Below, piece after piece: positions 1 through 8,352 of a DNA stretch of 21,446 nucleotides; the stretch's first letter is position 1; every line of letters starts with the position of its first letter. The stretch spans positions 1 to 21,446 of the forward strand of contig CAMLDR010000062.1 of the NCBI GenBank assembly GCA_946478775.1, read 5' to 3'. The position numbers were made by a program, and so were the translations under genes. The notes under the pieces were generated by a model that worked only from the letters and a program-made list of their open reading frames with translations, did no database searches and was not told the origin of the DNA. Source of the DNA: an uncultured Flavobacteriales bacterium. GTDB taxonomy: Bacteria; Bacteroidota; Bacteroidia; Flavobacteriales; Crocinitomicaceae.

Positions 1-1
1 T

Positions 2-244
2 TCACTGGATTGCACCGGTGGTTACGGTCCGGAAGAATTCATGATCAAAAAAGCATTGAAAGGAACGTATGTTGTCCAGGCAAATTACTATGGAAGCAGC
101 GCACAAACCTTATCGGGATTAACAACGATCCAGGTGAAACTGATTACGAATTACGGAAGGAAGAACGAAAAAACGCAAAGCATTACCCGCAGATTGTCCG
201 ATGAGAAGGAAGTAATCGATTTAGCGGAATTCGAGTTCGATTAA
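2..244 (+). CDS. C-terminal fragment of a DUF2135-type protein (5' end outside window)
   Basis: Frame 2 is open from the first base to a TAA at 242-244 and encodes about 80 residues. The segment begins with a GGYGPEEF stretch, then KGTYVVQANYYGSSAQ, a TTIQVKLITNYGR stretch and a closing EVIDLAEFEFD. This pattern (glycine-proline-glutamate turn, then G-x-Y-x-V-x-x-NYYG and a beta strand with TNYGRxNEK) matches the end of the DUF2135 domain. That domain often closes large secreted or surface proteins with VIT/VWA modules in Bacteroidota. The beginning of the gene is missing, so total length, signal peptide and other domains cannot be judged. The in-frame ATG at 41 is internal, because the domain motif starts upstream of it. 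The gene converges on the minus-strand phosphatase-fold gene, and the gap between their stop codons is filled by an inverted repeat. Family assignment is by motif memory; the function of the domain is not known to me. Confidence 0.7.
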   Translation, partial: SLDCTGGYGPEEFMIKKALKGTYVVQANYYGSSAQTLSGLTTIQVKLITNYGRKNEKTQSITRRLSDEKEVIDLAEFEFD

Positions 245-356
245 TTGCGAATTGAGAATGGAAAATTGAAAAGAGGAGAATTTTAGTCGAATGAAAAGAT
301 TGTAGAACCTGGTGTAGATAAATCTTTTCAATTTTACAATTATCCATTTTCAATTA
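242..356. repeat. AT-rich imperfect inverted repeat between two convergent genes
   Basis: The left part (242-273) and right part (324-356) are imperfect reverse complements. They share a perfect 12-bp core, AAAATTGAAAAG at 262-273 against CTTTTCAATTTT at 324-335, and matching outer ends (TAATTG / CAATTA). The outer ends hold the stop codons of both flanking genes: TAA at 242-244 on plus, and TAA on minus read from 354-356. It may act as a weak two-way terminator or be a copy of a dispersed AT-rich intergenic repeat. Neither can be shown from this window. Confidence 0.55.
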
Positions 357-1310
357 GTTGAATAATTCCGTCAAAACCCGTCCTTTTCCGGTTGGCATGG
401 AGAAATGCAGTATTTCGGAAATTGTTTTACTGACATCCAAAAGATCGGAACAGTTCTTGGATTCTGCGTTCTTTTTGAAATCCGGGCCGATTGCCAGTAA
501 ACTGATATGCCTGCATCCCTCACAATTGTCACCGTGACTGATGTATCCGTCTTTGTGCCCATCCAGGTGGCGTCCGTGATCATTGGTAATAATGAGCGTG
601 GTTTTGTCTTTCATTTTCTCATTTGACTGGATCATATTCCACAACTGAAATGCATAATCATCACATTTTTGGATGGATTTTAAATACATATCCCATTGTT
701 TGGAATGTGCATAAGAATCAGCAGCCAATAAGTTCACCAACATCAGATGTGGTGGATTGTTTCCGGAAATTACTTCCGTTACTTTATCAAATGTTTCCTG
801 GTCTGAAGTATAATCTGCTCCGTTTCCGTGAAGGCCGCAATAGGTTGACGGCTTGTACATATTCCACCATTTTTTGTAGTTCGTATTTCCCAGAGTTTCC
901 AGTTTTCCTTTACTTGAAATGACCCATGCATCTGATTTTGGAACGCCCTTTTCTTTCAGGTAATATTGGAACATGGACGGGTATTTCGGTAATTGCTTTC
1001 CGGCATTTGAAATGCGCTGGTACCTTCCGGTAGTAATTGCAGAGTGCCCGGAAATAGTATAAGTAGGACCATTGTTGCGGAAGTTGCTTAGCAGCACACC
1101 TTCTTTCTTTAGTTCATTTCCTAAATGCGGAATGTATTGGTAGGTGGTATCTCCGAATGTTTCAGTATAGCGCGGTCCGTCAATAATGAGAACGATTACA
1201 TATTCCGTATGGTATTTTACCGACTTCTGTTCAGGTAGTTTGTTGAAATCGAAAGAGGAAGTAAGCAATACTCCAATTGCAATGACCACTGAAAGTAACA
1301 ATTTAGCCAT
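354..1310 (-). CDS. Secreted alkaline phosphatase/sulfatase-fold hydrolase
   Basis: A 318-residue protein of the alkaline phosphatase / type I phosphodiesterase / sulfatase superfamily. The N-terminus is a hydrophobic signal peptide (about residues 1-20), so it is exported. Metal and nucleophile motifs are in the expected order: IIDG with D44; GPTYTISGHSAITTG with T85 as the likely nucleophile, in the position held by the PafA Thr; D198 and H202 (DSYAH); D244-H245 (NDHG); and a late histidine, H260 or H268, in HGDNCEGCRH. These fit a two-metal phosphoryl- or sulfuryl-transfer site. The NHG segment and the later K-x-R pair of PafA-type monoesterases are not visible, and the protein is much shorter than PafA (about 545 residues), so I do not call it an alkaline phosphatase. 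Substrate is unknown. A CxxC next to the last metal histidine is distinctive. Start: ATG at 1310, just before the signal peptide. Confidence 0.8.
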   Translation of the reverse strand: MAKLLLSVVIAIGVLLTSSFDFNKLPEQKSVKYHTEYVIVLIIDGPRYTETFGDTTYQYIPHLGNELKKEGVLLSNFRNNGPTYTISGHSAITTGRYQRISNAGKQLPKYPSMFQYYLKEKGVPKSDAWVISSKGKLETLGNTNYKKWWNMYKPSTYCGLHGNGADYTSDQETFDKVTEVISGNNPPHLMLVNLLAADSYAHSKQWDMYLKSIQKCDDYAFQLWNMIQSNEKMKDKTTLIITNDHGRHLDGHKDGYISHGDNCEGCRHISLLAIGPDFKKNAESKNCSDLLDVSKTISEILHFSMPTGKGRVLTELFN

Positions 1311-1627
1311 GTTTCATTTTGAAGCCTTAAAGTTACTTTTTTAAATGAAACACACCTGTTATGAAATATTGTCAGTATAAAATAATACCAATTTTGTAAC
1401 GTTTCTTATTTTTAGAATTCTAAAATGAGACTTCTGCTTATGGTAAGCTTTTTCAGGATTGATCATTTAATTCCTTGCGTAAGATATCTGTTTCCAACTA
1501 AAGGAAAGAGTCATTCTTTTTTTTGTACCTTATTGCGAATTAAAAGTATTCCATTAAAAGCAGTCATTTCGAATTTATACACAATTATTAGCTACAGATT
1601 TTACCAGAAGGGAACAACTATTATTCA
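1311..1627. other. Divergent intergenic region, 317 bp
   Basis: This lies between the minus-strand phosphatase-fold gene and the plus-strand LytTR gene. A weak minus-strand -7-like TAACTTTA lies at 1328-1335. A weak plus-strand candidate is TTG (1369-1371), 17 nt, then CAATTTTG (1389-1396), which would give the LytTR gene a leader of about 220 nt. An open frame of 68 codons (1425-1631) crosses the region but has no recognisable content and overlaps the LytTR start, so I do not call it a gene. No tRNA, clear hairpin or riboswitch seen. Confidence 0.4.
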
Positions 1628-2386
1628 ATGACTATGAAAACTAAGAGAGTATTAATTATTGACGACGAAGTGGATGCGAGGCGCGTCATTTCTAAATACT
1701 TAGAACGGTATTTTCCCAATTTCCAAATCTTAGGAGAAGCGGATTCATTCAAATCTGCCGTACAGTTAATCAATGAAACAGAAGCAGACCTGATTTTTAT
1801 AGATATTAATCTCGGTGACGGTACCGGATTCGATGTGTTGGATGAAAGTGATGCTTTTGCTGCTCAAATCATTTTTACCACAGCTTTTGATCAATATGCC
1901 GTAAAAGCTTTCAGGTACCAGGCTTTGGATTACCTAATGAAACCGATCGATTCGGAATTGTTTGTTGAAGCAGTGAACCAGGCCTTGGATAAAGTGCGTG
2001 AACGCCGTTCAATGAGTGCCGATCAGATCCTGATCTCTTACGGAAACGGGGAACGCAAAATTTCTATTCCAACAGCGGATGGAATGTGCTTTGTCCGTTT
2101 GGATTCAATTGTTTCCTTTGAAGCAGACAGCTCTTATTGCAAAGTGTTTTTGGATGACGGAAAAGAAATCCTCGTTTCAAAGCCCATGAAATTTTTCGAC
2201 GATAAATTGAAAACGAATGTCAACTTCATTCGTCCGCATAAATCGTTTATCGTCAATATGAAGTTTGTGGATGAATACCTGAAAGAAGAAGGTGGATACA
2301 TTAAAATGAAAAACGGATTGAAAATCCCGATCTCACGTCAGAAAAAAGAAGATGTGATCCGCGATCTGCAGATGCATTTTCTGTAG
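1628..2386 (+). CDS. LytTR-family response regulator
   Basis: A 252-residue DNA-binding response regulator. Residues about 6-125 are a receiver domain: acidic pair in IIDDE (D12, D13), phospho-acceptor D59 in LIFIDINLGDG, T84/T85 and K105 in the LMKP motif. Residues about 140-252 are a LytTR DNA-binding domain, with the typical FEADSSYCKVFL, IRPHKSFIVN (201-210) and IPISRQKK (233-240) segments. Such regulators are normally phosphorylated by LytS-type sensor kinases of the His_kinase (PF06580) class. None is adjacent, but one lies at 8444-11347 on the far side of the efflux operon and could be its partner (inference). An in-frame second ATG at 1634 is an equally plausible start, since neither has a clear ribosome binding site. 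The last four codons and the stop lie inside an inverted repeat. Confidence 0.93.
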   Translation: MTMKTKRVLIIDDEVDARRVISKYLERYFPNFQILGEADSFKSAVQLINETEADLIFIDINLGDGTGFDVLDESDAFAAQIIFTTAFDQYAVKAFRYQALDYLMKPIDSELFVEAVNQALDKVRERRSMSADQILISYGNGERKISIPTADGMCFVRLDSIVSFEADSSYCKVFLDDGKEILVSKPMKFFDDKLKTNVNFIRPHKSFIVNMKFVDEYLKEEGGYIKMKNGLKIPISRQKKEDVIRDLQMHFL

Positions 2387-2442
2387 GGATGCATGCATTT
2401 TATAGTACGGACGCTAGGCGTCGCGTCCCTACAGAAAATGCA
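2373..2442. repeat. 17-bp inverted repeat spanning the LytTR stop codon
   Basis: The left arm (2373-2389) and right arm (2426-2442) are perfect reverse complements over 17 bp. They contain GCATTTTCTGTAGGGA and its complement. The 36-base loop carries a second perfect hairpin, GACGC-TAG-GCGTC (2410-2414 with 2418-2422). The LytTR stop TAG (2384-2386) is inside the left arm. There is no T-run on either side, so it is not a standard intrinsic terminator. GTAGGGACGC-like words of this sort look like those of dispersed palindromic repeats in Bacteroidota (recollection, not checked). It lies between convergent genes. Confidence 0.75.
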
Positions 2443-2455
2443 ATACATTGCGTTC

Positions 2456-3763
2456 CTATGGGATCAATTTCTTATAATCCCCGGTAAACAGGGAAAGGTT
2501 CAATACAGCGGTTCTTAAATTGAATTCCGCAGTTAGCTGACGATTCTTTGCCTGGATGATCGAAAACTGTATTTCACGCAGTTCGAATTGGGTCAACGAA
2601 CCATTTTCAAATGATTTTTGAGCGATATCAAACATTTCTGTGGTATTGAGAATGGAACTGTTTTCCAGGCGGTACATTCTTTCTGAAAAAGTATAATCCT
2701 GCCACGCTTTATTAACTTCCGTTTGAATGGTTTGTTCCTGCTTTTCCACCGCAAATTCAGCGCTTTCTTTTTGAAGTTTGTTGTTTTTCACAGACGTCAC
2801 ATTCGCTAAGCCATCCAGGATTGTCCAACTCAATGTAAGTCCGATTCCCGGGCCTAAGCTGCGGTTGGAAGCGAGAAGGCCAACTTCACTTTTAGATATG
2901 GTGGCCGAATATTGAGCATAGAAAGACAGTTGCGGATAATAACGGCTTTGCAGTTCTTTGCGCTGCTGATCAATAATGGCAATCTGACTTTTTTGAACTA
3001 AAATGCTGGTGTTTTGAGCAAGTGCATTTTCCAGGATGTCAGATTTGCTGAGTACAGGAATGACCGGAATCGTATCTTCGACCTCAAATTGCATATTACC
3101 TGCTTCACCCATGACCAGGGCCAGGTCTGCTTTCATTTTACTGATGAGGTTCAAATGATTCAGGTAATTCGAACTATCTGCATTCAGGTCTAATTGTGCC
3201 TGAAGGAGTTCTAGTCCGGTTGCAGCACCGTTTTTGGAACGAAGAGAAATGAGTTCATACCGTTCTTTGGAAAGCTGAATCGCTTCTTCGTAAACGGTTT
3301 GCATGCGTTTGTAATAGTGCAAACTGTAATATAAAACGGAAGCCTGGTAAATCGACATTTCCATTTGTGCCGTCAGGTTCACTGTTGCCAGGTCTTCCTG
3401 TAATTGAAGACGCTTGTCTCTGGCAAACATGGCAAAACCATCGAAGAAAGTCCAGTTCAAACGCGCAGCAGCGACAAGCGAGTTATTGTTTGCCCCGTTT
3501 TTTTCATTGACCTGTCCGGAATAAAATTCCTGGCGCGTATTGGTTAAATTCCAGTTCTGATCGGCAGTGACACCAACTGTTGGCAAATACCCTGCGGTAC
3601 CGATGTTATTGATATTATCGGCAATTGTCACATTATTCCGCTGGATCAGTACATCGAAATTTTTTTCCAGTGTGCGTTTGATGACTTCTTCAAAACTCAG
3701 TACCTGCTGAGAAAAAGCACTGCCTGTTGAAAAGAGTACGAAGAGAAATAGGAGTTTTTTCAT
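2456..3763 (-). CDS. TolC-like outer membrane efflux protein
   Basis: A 435-residue outer membrane factor, expected to form the trimeric exit duct of the tripartite pump encoded upstream in the same operon. It has a signal peptide (MKKLLFLFVLF..., cleavage probably after about residue 18, before QQVLSF). The mature start LSFEEVIKRTLEKNFDVLIQRN is the typical OEP helix entry. Two long alpha-helical repeats follow, with coiled-coil-like, Q/N/L-rich sequence around residues 130-220 and 330-420, and a YYPQLSFYAQYS beta-strand segment that opens the second half. Length suits the family (about 420-480). The start ATG overlaps the stop of the RND gene (ATGA, 3760-3763), indicating translational coupling. 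It is the last gene of the operon and converges on the LytTR gene. Confidence 0.92.
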   Translation of the reverse strand: MKKLLFLFVLFSTGSAFSQQVLSFEEVIKRTLEKNFDVLIQRNNVTIADNINNIGTAGYLPTVGVTADQNWNLTNTRQEFYSGQVNEKNGANNNSLVAAARLNWTFFDGFAMFARDKRLQLQEDLATVNLTAQMEMSIYQASVLYYSLHYYKRMQTVYEEAIQLSKERYELISLRSKNGAATGLELLQAQLDLNADSSNYLNHLNLISKMKADLALVMGEAGNMQFEVEDTIPVIPVLSKSDILENALAQNTSILVQKSQIAIIDQQRKELQSRYYPQLSFYAQYSATISKSEVGLLASNRSLGPGIGLTLSWTILDGLANVTSVKNNKLQKESAEFAVEKQEQTIQTEVNKAWQDYTFSERMYRLENSSILNTTEMFDIAQKSFENGSLTQFELREIQFSIIQAKNRQLTAEFNLRTAVLNLSLFTGDYKKLIP

Positions 3764-6700
3764 GCCTTTACTTTTGATTTTTTGGATGTCAGGTAGATGT
3801 ACAATCCCGGAATCACAAAGAGGGTGAGTATTAAAGAGAAAGCTAAACCTCCAACAATCGAGATTCCCATGGAAACCCGGCTGGTTGCTGCATCACCCAA
3901 TGCAAGGGCAATTGGAAGAGCTCCCAGAATAGTTGCAAGTGTGGTCATCAAAATGGGTCTGAAACGTTGTGCACAGGAATCAATAATGGCTTCTTTGATA
4001 CTCAGGCCGTCTTCCCGGCGTTGGTTCGCAAATTCAACGATCAGGATTCCGTTCTTGGTTACCAGACCAATTAAAACGATGATCCCGATTTGAGAAAAAA
4101 TATTCAGGGTTTGGTCCGTAATCCAAAGAGAAAGCAAGGCTCCTGAGAGTGCCAGCGGAACGGTTAACATGATGATCAGTGGATCCAGGTAACTTTCAAA
4201 TTGCGCTGCAAGGACCAGGTAAACCAATACCAATGCCAACAGAAAGGCAAAGAGGATACTGCTTCCGCTTTCGGCAAATTCCTTCGAAGTTCCTGCCAGG
4301 CTGTGAGAGAAACTTTCAGGAAGTACTTTTTCAGCAATTTTGTCCATGGCATCAATTCCGTCACCAACCGTGAATCCTTCATTTAGATCGGCCTGTACAG
4401 TAGCTGAAACATAGCGGTTATAACGGAATAATTGCGGCGGACTGGATTCGTTTCGAACTTTTACCAGGTTGTCCAAAGGAATCAATGCTCCGGATTCACT
4501 TCTTACCTGGATAGCACTCAAATCCGAAGGATCGTCGCGTTTTTCTTTCATTGCCTGACCAATTACCTGGTACTGTTTTCCGTTTAGGATGAAATAGCCG
4601 TAGCGCTGACCTGAGAAGTACAATTGAAGTGTAGAAGCAATGTCGTTGACATTCACACCTACGCTTTGAGCCTTATCACGGTCAATATCAACCTGTAGTT
4701 CAGGTTTGTTGAATTTCAAATCGACATCCACGATTTTGAATGTTCGGTCTGCGGCTGCCTGTTCCAGGAATTTGGGAAGTGTTTCCTTCATGGTCTCAAA
4801 ATTGGGAGCCTGCAGTACGTATTGAACCGGAAAGCCTGATGATCGGCCTCCGCCAATGGTTTGTTCCTGGACAATGAAAGAGCGGGCAAAGTTAAATTCC
4901 CCCAAACGCTTATTCAATAAATTGACAATGTCTTCCTGTGAACGTTTCCGGTCTTTTACAGGAAGCAGGTTCACACGGACAAATCCTGTATTAACTCCGC
5001 CTGAACTGAAACTGGGAGAAGTCACTGCAATAATGGTCGTTTTTTCCGGTAAAGTATCGATCAGGTCAATGATTTGCTGTTGATGGTAGTCCATCCGTTC
5101 GAAAGAAGTTCCTTCAGGGGCGGTTGATCGGATCTGGAAACGACCCTTGTCTTCCATTGGGGCCAACTCCGATTGTAAGCCTAAACCATTCCAAATAATC
5201 AGAACAATACAAATTCCCATGATGATCCAGGCAATCCAGGGACGTTTCATGAATCTGGTCAGTGAATTCCGGTATCCCGACATCAATTTATCCAGCCACA
5301 CCTCCGTCATTTTGTAGAAACGAGAGTGTTTTTCTTTCTTCTTCAACAAACGGGAACTCATCATGGGAGTTAAAGTCAGGGAAATAAAGGCTGAAATGAT
5401 AACCGATCCGGCAACCACAACTCCGAATTCACGGAATAAACGTCCGGTTAATCCTTGTAAGAAAATCAACGGAAGAAAAACCGCGGTAAGTGTGATAGTC
5501 GTAGAAATGATGGCGAACAAAATTTCTTTCGAGCCTTCATGGGCAGCTTCTTTCGGATCTTCTCCGCGTTCTACACGAGCATATATATTTTCCATCACTA
5601 CGATCGCGTCGTCGACCACTAGCCCGGTAGCCAATACAATTCCAAGCAAAGTCAATAAGTTGATCGAGAAACCCGAAATGTACATGATGAAGAATGTTCC
5701 GATCAGCGAGATCGGGATCGCAATAATAGGAATCAAAGTCGTTCTCCAGTCGCGCAGGAACAGGAAAATAATGATCACAACCAATCCGAAGGCAATGAGA
5801 ATGGTTTCCTCCACTTCCGAAATGGATTTGCGGATATTTTGAGTAGAATCCAGTGCAACACCTAAATGAACATCTTTCGGAAGTTCTTTTTTGATCTGTT
5901 CTACTTTCTTGTAAATTTCATCTACAATCTCGATGTAATTTGCTCCCGGCTGCGGATTGATCGCAATCCCGATCATCGGAATTCCATGGTTCCCGCGAAG
6001 TAAAGTCCGCTCGTTTTCAGGTGAAAGGTTCGCACTTCCCACGTCTTTTAAGCGAACGATCTGAGTTCCTTTTTTTGCAAGGATGAGGTTGTTGAACTCT
6101 TCTTCCGTTGTTAAGCGCCCGAATGTTCGGATAGTTAATTCGACAGTATTTCCCTCGATCCTTCCGGATGGTAATTCGACGTTTTGGCTCAATAAGGCGT
6201 TTTTGACATCCAAAGCAGTTAACCCCAATCCGGCCATTCTTTCCGGGTCCAGGTTGAATTTCATGGAAAATTTCTTTTCACCCCAAATCCGGATTTCACT
6301 GACGCCTTTGATAGTTTGCAGGCGTTCCTTGAAAACATTGTTTCCAAGGTCGGTTAGTTCAAGTAAGGTCTTTTTATCCGATTGAACAGTCAGGGAGAAG
6401 ATCGTTTCCGCATTGGCATCTGATTTTACAACAATGGGAGGGTCGGCATCCGGAGGAAGATTTCGGATAGCGGCTGAAACTTTGTCACGCACATCATTGG
6501 CGGCGTTATCCAGGTCGACACTTAAATCGAATTCTACCACGATGGTACTTCTTCCGTCAGAGCTGGTTGAAGTAACTGTGCGTATTCCGGAGATTCCATT
6601 GATCGATTCTTCCAATGGTTCTGTGATCTGTGATTCGATGACATCCGGGTTTGCCCCCACGTAATTGGTTGTAACGGTGATAATGGGCGGATCAACGGAT

Positions 6701-6813
6701 GGGAATTCGCGAATTCCCAGGAATAGAAATCCAATGACACCAAAGAGAACCACAACGATAGACAGAACGGAAGCTAAGACCGGCCTGTTAATGCTTAAGG
6801 ACGCAATATTCAT
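3760..6813 (-). CDS. RND (HAE1-type) multidrug efflux transporter, inner membrane
   Basis: A 1017-residue AcrB/MexB-type proton-driven pump of normal family length. It opens with the classic cytoplasmic start and first helix (MNIASLSINRPVLASVLSI), followed by the first periplasmic porter region (residues about 35-335). The helix cluster at about 336-490 contains the proton-relay pair D401-D402 in GLVVDDAIVVMENI. A second periplasmic half follows, then the last helix cluster with the relay lysine K920 in GLVTKNGILIVEFANQR. All the charge-relay residues I checked are present, so it should be active. The gene sits between the fusion-protein and outer membrane genes with 4-bp overlaps on both sides, giving a full tripartite system. 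Such pumps export hydrophobic drugs, dyes, bile salts or detergents; the exact substrate cannot be read from sequence. Regulation is probably through the MarR protein encoded upstream. Confidence 0.96.
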   Translation of the reverse strand: MNIASLSINRPVLASVLSIVVVLFGVIGFLFLGIREFPSVDPPIITVTTNYVGANPDVIESQITEPLEESINGISGIRTVTSTSSDGRSTIVVEFDLSVDLDNAANDVRDKVSAAIRNLPPDADPPIVVKSDANAETIFSLTVQSDKKTLLELTDLGNNVFKERLQTIKGVSEIRIWGEKKFSMKFNLDPERMAGLGLTALDVKNALLSQNVELPSGRIEGNTVELTIRTFGRLTTEEEFNNLILAKKGTQIVRLKDVGSANLSPENERTLLRGNHGIPMIGIAINPQPGANYIEIVDEIYKKVEQIKKELPKDVHLGVALDSTQNIRKSISEVEETILIAFGLVVIIIFLFLRDWRTTLIPIIAIPISLIGTFFIMYISGFSINLLTLLGIVLATGLVVDDAIVVMENIYARVERGEDPKEAAHEGSKEILFAIISTTITLTAVFLPLIFLQGLTGRLFREFGVVVAGSVIISAFISLTLTPMMSSRLLKKKEKHSRFYKMTEVWLDKLMSGYRNSLTRFMKRPWIAWIIMGICIVLIIWNGLGLQSELAPMEDKGRFQIRSTAPEGTSFERMDYHQQQIIDLIDTLPEKTTIIAVTSPSFSSGGVNTGFVRVNLLPVKDRKRSQEDIVNLLNKRLGEFNFARSFIVQEQTIGGGRSSGFPVQYVLQAPNFETMKETLPKFLEQAAADRTFKIVDVDLKFNKPELQVDIDRDKAQSVGVNVNDIASTLQLYFSGQRYGYFILNGKQYQVIGQAMKEKRDDPSDLSAIQVRSESGALIPLDNLVKVRNESSPPQLFRYNRYVSATVQADLNEGFTVGDGIDAMDKIAEKVLPESFSHSLAGTSKEFAESGSSILFAFLLALVLVYLVLAAQFESYLDPLIIMLTVPLALSGALLSLWITDQTLNIFSQIGIIVLIGLVTKNGILIVEFANQRREDGLSIKEAIIDSCAQRFRPILMTTLATILGALPIALALGDAATSRVSMGISIVGGLAFSLILTLFVIPGLYIYLTSKKSKVKA

Positions 6814-7841
6814 CTGCTTACGGTTTTAGTTTTAACCGGTATCCCCGGTTTGACAGCTAAAAGGCCTGAAATCAGCACCTTGTCTCCTTCTTTCAGATTT
6901 CCGATTACCTGCACTTTGTCAGGGGTTCTGATCCCTATTTCAACCGGTACTTCTTCAGCTATTCCATTCCGGACCACAAATACTTTTTGACCTTTCAAAA
7001 CCGGCACCACACTTTCTGTGGGGATCATGAAGGCATTTGCTTCCTTTCCCATGTCATAACTGATGGAAACGAAAGAACCGGCAATTAATCCTCCCGGATT
7101 GGGAAGGGAAGCACGAACAGTCATCATTCGGGTACCTTCATCAATGCGAGGTTCAAAGGCGTATACTTTTCCGGTGTAGGATTTCGTGTCGCCGTCTGTT
7201 TTGAATTGGATAAGCTGACCGATCTTCACATTTCGCGCATATTTTTCAGGAACTGAGAATTCTATTTTTACCGGGTTTTCCTGTACAATAGAAGTGATTA
7301 ATGTACTGGAAGAAATAAATGCTCCTTCACTGACATGTCTCAAACCAATTTTTCCGGAAAAAGGAGCACGGATCGTGGCTTTTGAAATCTGAACGTTCAA
7401 TAAGTCCAGTCTGGCTTTTGAGTCAGCCAGTGCTGATTGGGAAACTTCATAATCCTGTAAACTGATTCCTTTTGCCTGGTATAAGCTTTTTTTTCGGGCC
7501 TCGTCCTTTTCTGCCAGGTCCTGTTCTACCAATAATTGGGCTTTTTGAGCCTTCAGGATGTCCGAATCAACCTGAATAAGAATGGTTCCTTTTGCAACGT
7601 TTTGTCCTTCCTTAAAGGAAATGCGCTGGATCCTGCCGGAAACTTCAGAATAAATATCCACTTGTTCGTTTGGGATTACAGAACCGGGAATTGCTATTGA
7701 ACGGACTACTTCACCTGCTTTGATCTCCACAACATCCACTGTTACAATGGGAGCTTTTTGAGCTTTCAAATCGGCTTTTTCTTCTCCACAGGAGTTTAAG
7801 AAAATTGCCAATGCTAATATGGGAGTGATCTTTAGTATCAT
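6810..7841 (-). CDS. Membrane-fusion (periplasmic adaptor) lipoprotein of RND pump
   Basis: A 343-residue AcrA/MexA-type adaptor linking the RND pump to the outer membrane channel. The N-terminus is a lipoprotein signal with lipobox FLNSC; C18 would be the lipidated residue, anchoring the protein in the inner membrane. Residues about 52-95 (GSVIPNEQVDIYSEVSGRI, then KEGQNVAKGTILIQVD) form the first half of the lipoyl-like barrel-sandwich. Residues about 95-152 are a short alpha hairpin rich in K/A/L/Q/E. Residues about 156-185 (IRAPFSGKIGLRHVSEG) close the lipoyl domain, and a beta-barrel and membrane-proximal domain follow. The stop overlaps the RND start by 4 bp. The upstream gap to marR is 36 bp with no terminator, so it is probably co-transcribed with marR. 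Confidence 0.94.
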   Translation of the reverse strand: MILKITPILALAIFLNSCGEEKADLKAQKAPIVTVDVVEIKAGEVVRSIAIPGSVIPNEQVDIYSEVSGRIQRISFKEGQNVAKGTILIQVDSDILKAQKAQLLVEQDLAEKDEARKKSLYQAKGISLQDYEVSQSALADSKARLDLLNVQISKATIRAPFSGKIGLRHVSEGAFISSSTLITSIVQENPVKIEFSVPEKYARNVKIGQLIQFKTDGDTKSYTGKVYAFEPRIDEGTRMMTVRASLPNPGGLIAGSFVSISYDMGKEANAFMIPTESVVPVLKGQKVFVVRNGIAEEVPVEIGIRTPDKVQVIGNLKEGDKVLISGLLAVKPGIPVKTKTVSR

Positions 7842-7877
7842 GTGTTTATGTTCTTTGGATGAAAAAATTCGGTTGGT

Positions 7878-8342
7878 TTATTTCTTCCGGTAAAAATACT
7901 CGAACTGATCTGCAGGTATATCTTGTGTTTTTGTAATGAGTTCCGTCAGAATTAACTTAAAGTTAGCATGTAAACTTGGGTCTAACAAACTAAAAAAGTA
8001 ATCATTTGTTTCCTGGATTCCTTTTTCGATTTCCCTGATCCATGGCTCTGCTTTTGGAGTAATAAACAGCCGGCGTTCTCTCCGGTCGTTCGGATTGGTT
8101 TTTCGTTCAATGAACCCGTCTTTTTGCAAAGTGTCCAGGATTCTCACCATAGAAACTTTGTCCATGAGAAGCTGATCAGCGAGTTCCTGCTGGGTAATGA
8201 GTCCGTCGTTTTTTCCAATCAGGTATAAAGGAAAAAAATAACGTTCTACGGGAGTGTGCTCCAAAAGAAGTGTCAATTTCCCGATGTATTGTTTGGTAAG
8301 AAAGCTAAAAAAGCGCCCTAAGGGCCATTCTTGTGTATTCAT
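7878..8342 (-). CDS. MarR-family transcriptional regulator of the efflux operon
   Basis: A 154-residue winged-helix regulator. Residues about 15-45 form the dimerisation helices. About 47-75 is the helix-turn-helix (LITQQELADQLLMDKVSMVRILD), and 83-93 is the wing with the conserved NPNDRRERR. C-terminal helices complete the dimer interface. An upstream in-frame ATG at 8378 would add 12 residues. I prefer the ATG at 8342 because the 12 extra codons would be made of a perfect palindrome (8353-8371), better read as the operator, and because MNTQEWPLGRFF gives a normal family length. It is the first gene of the marR - adaptor - RND - TolC operon. MarR proteins usually repress their own operon and are released by small phenolic or drug-like ligands, so ligand-induced efflux is likely (inference). 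Confidence 0.88.
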   Translation of the reverse strand: MNTQEWPLGRFFSFLTKQYIGKLTLLLEHTPVERYFFPLYLIGKNDGLITQQELADQLLMDKVSMVRILDTLQKDGFIERKTNPNDRRERRLFITPKAEPWIREIEKGIQETNDYFFSLLDPSLHANFKLILTELITKTQDIPADQFEYFYRKK

Positions 8343-8352
8343 ACTTTTAAAA

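Noticed and set aside
10..204. Open frame of 64 codons overlapping the first gene fragment
   Set aside because: Frame 2 over the same bases carries the DUF2135-like motifs and continues to the window edge; this frame has no family-like content.
1425..1631. 68-codon plus-strand frame upstream of the LytTR gene
   Set aside because: No recognisable sequence, no start context, low-complexity F/I/S/L-rich translation, and it overlaps the LytTR start.
2373..2442. Inverted repeat as a bidirectional intrinsic terminator
   Set aside because: The stem is long, but neither strand has a T-run after it and the loop is 36 bases; kept only as a repeat.
5363..5842. 159-codon plus-strand frame opposite the RND gene
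   Set aside because: It is antisense to the highly conserved membrane region of the pump, including the DD proton-relay helix, and its translation is a K/S/I-rich shadow.
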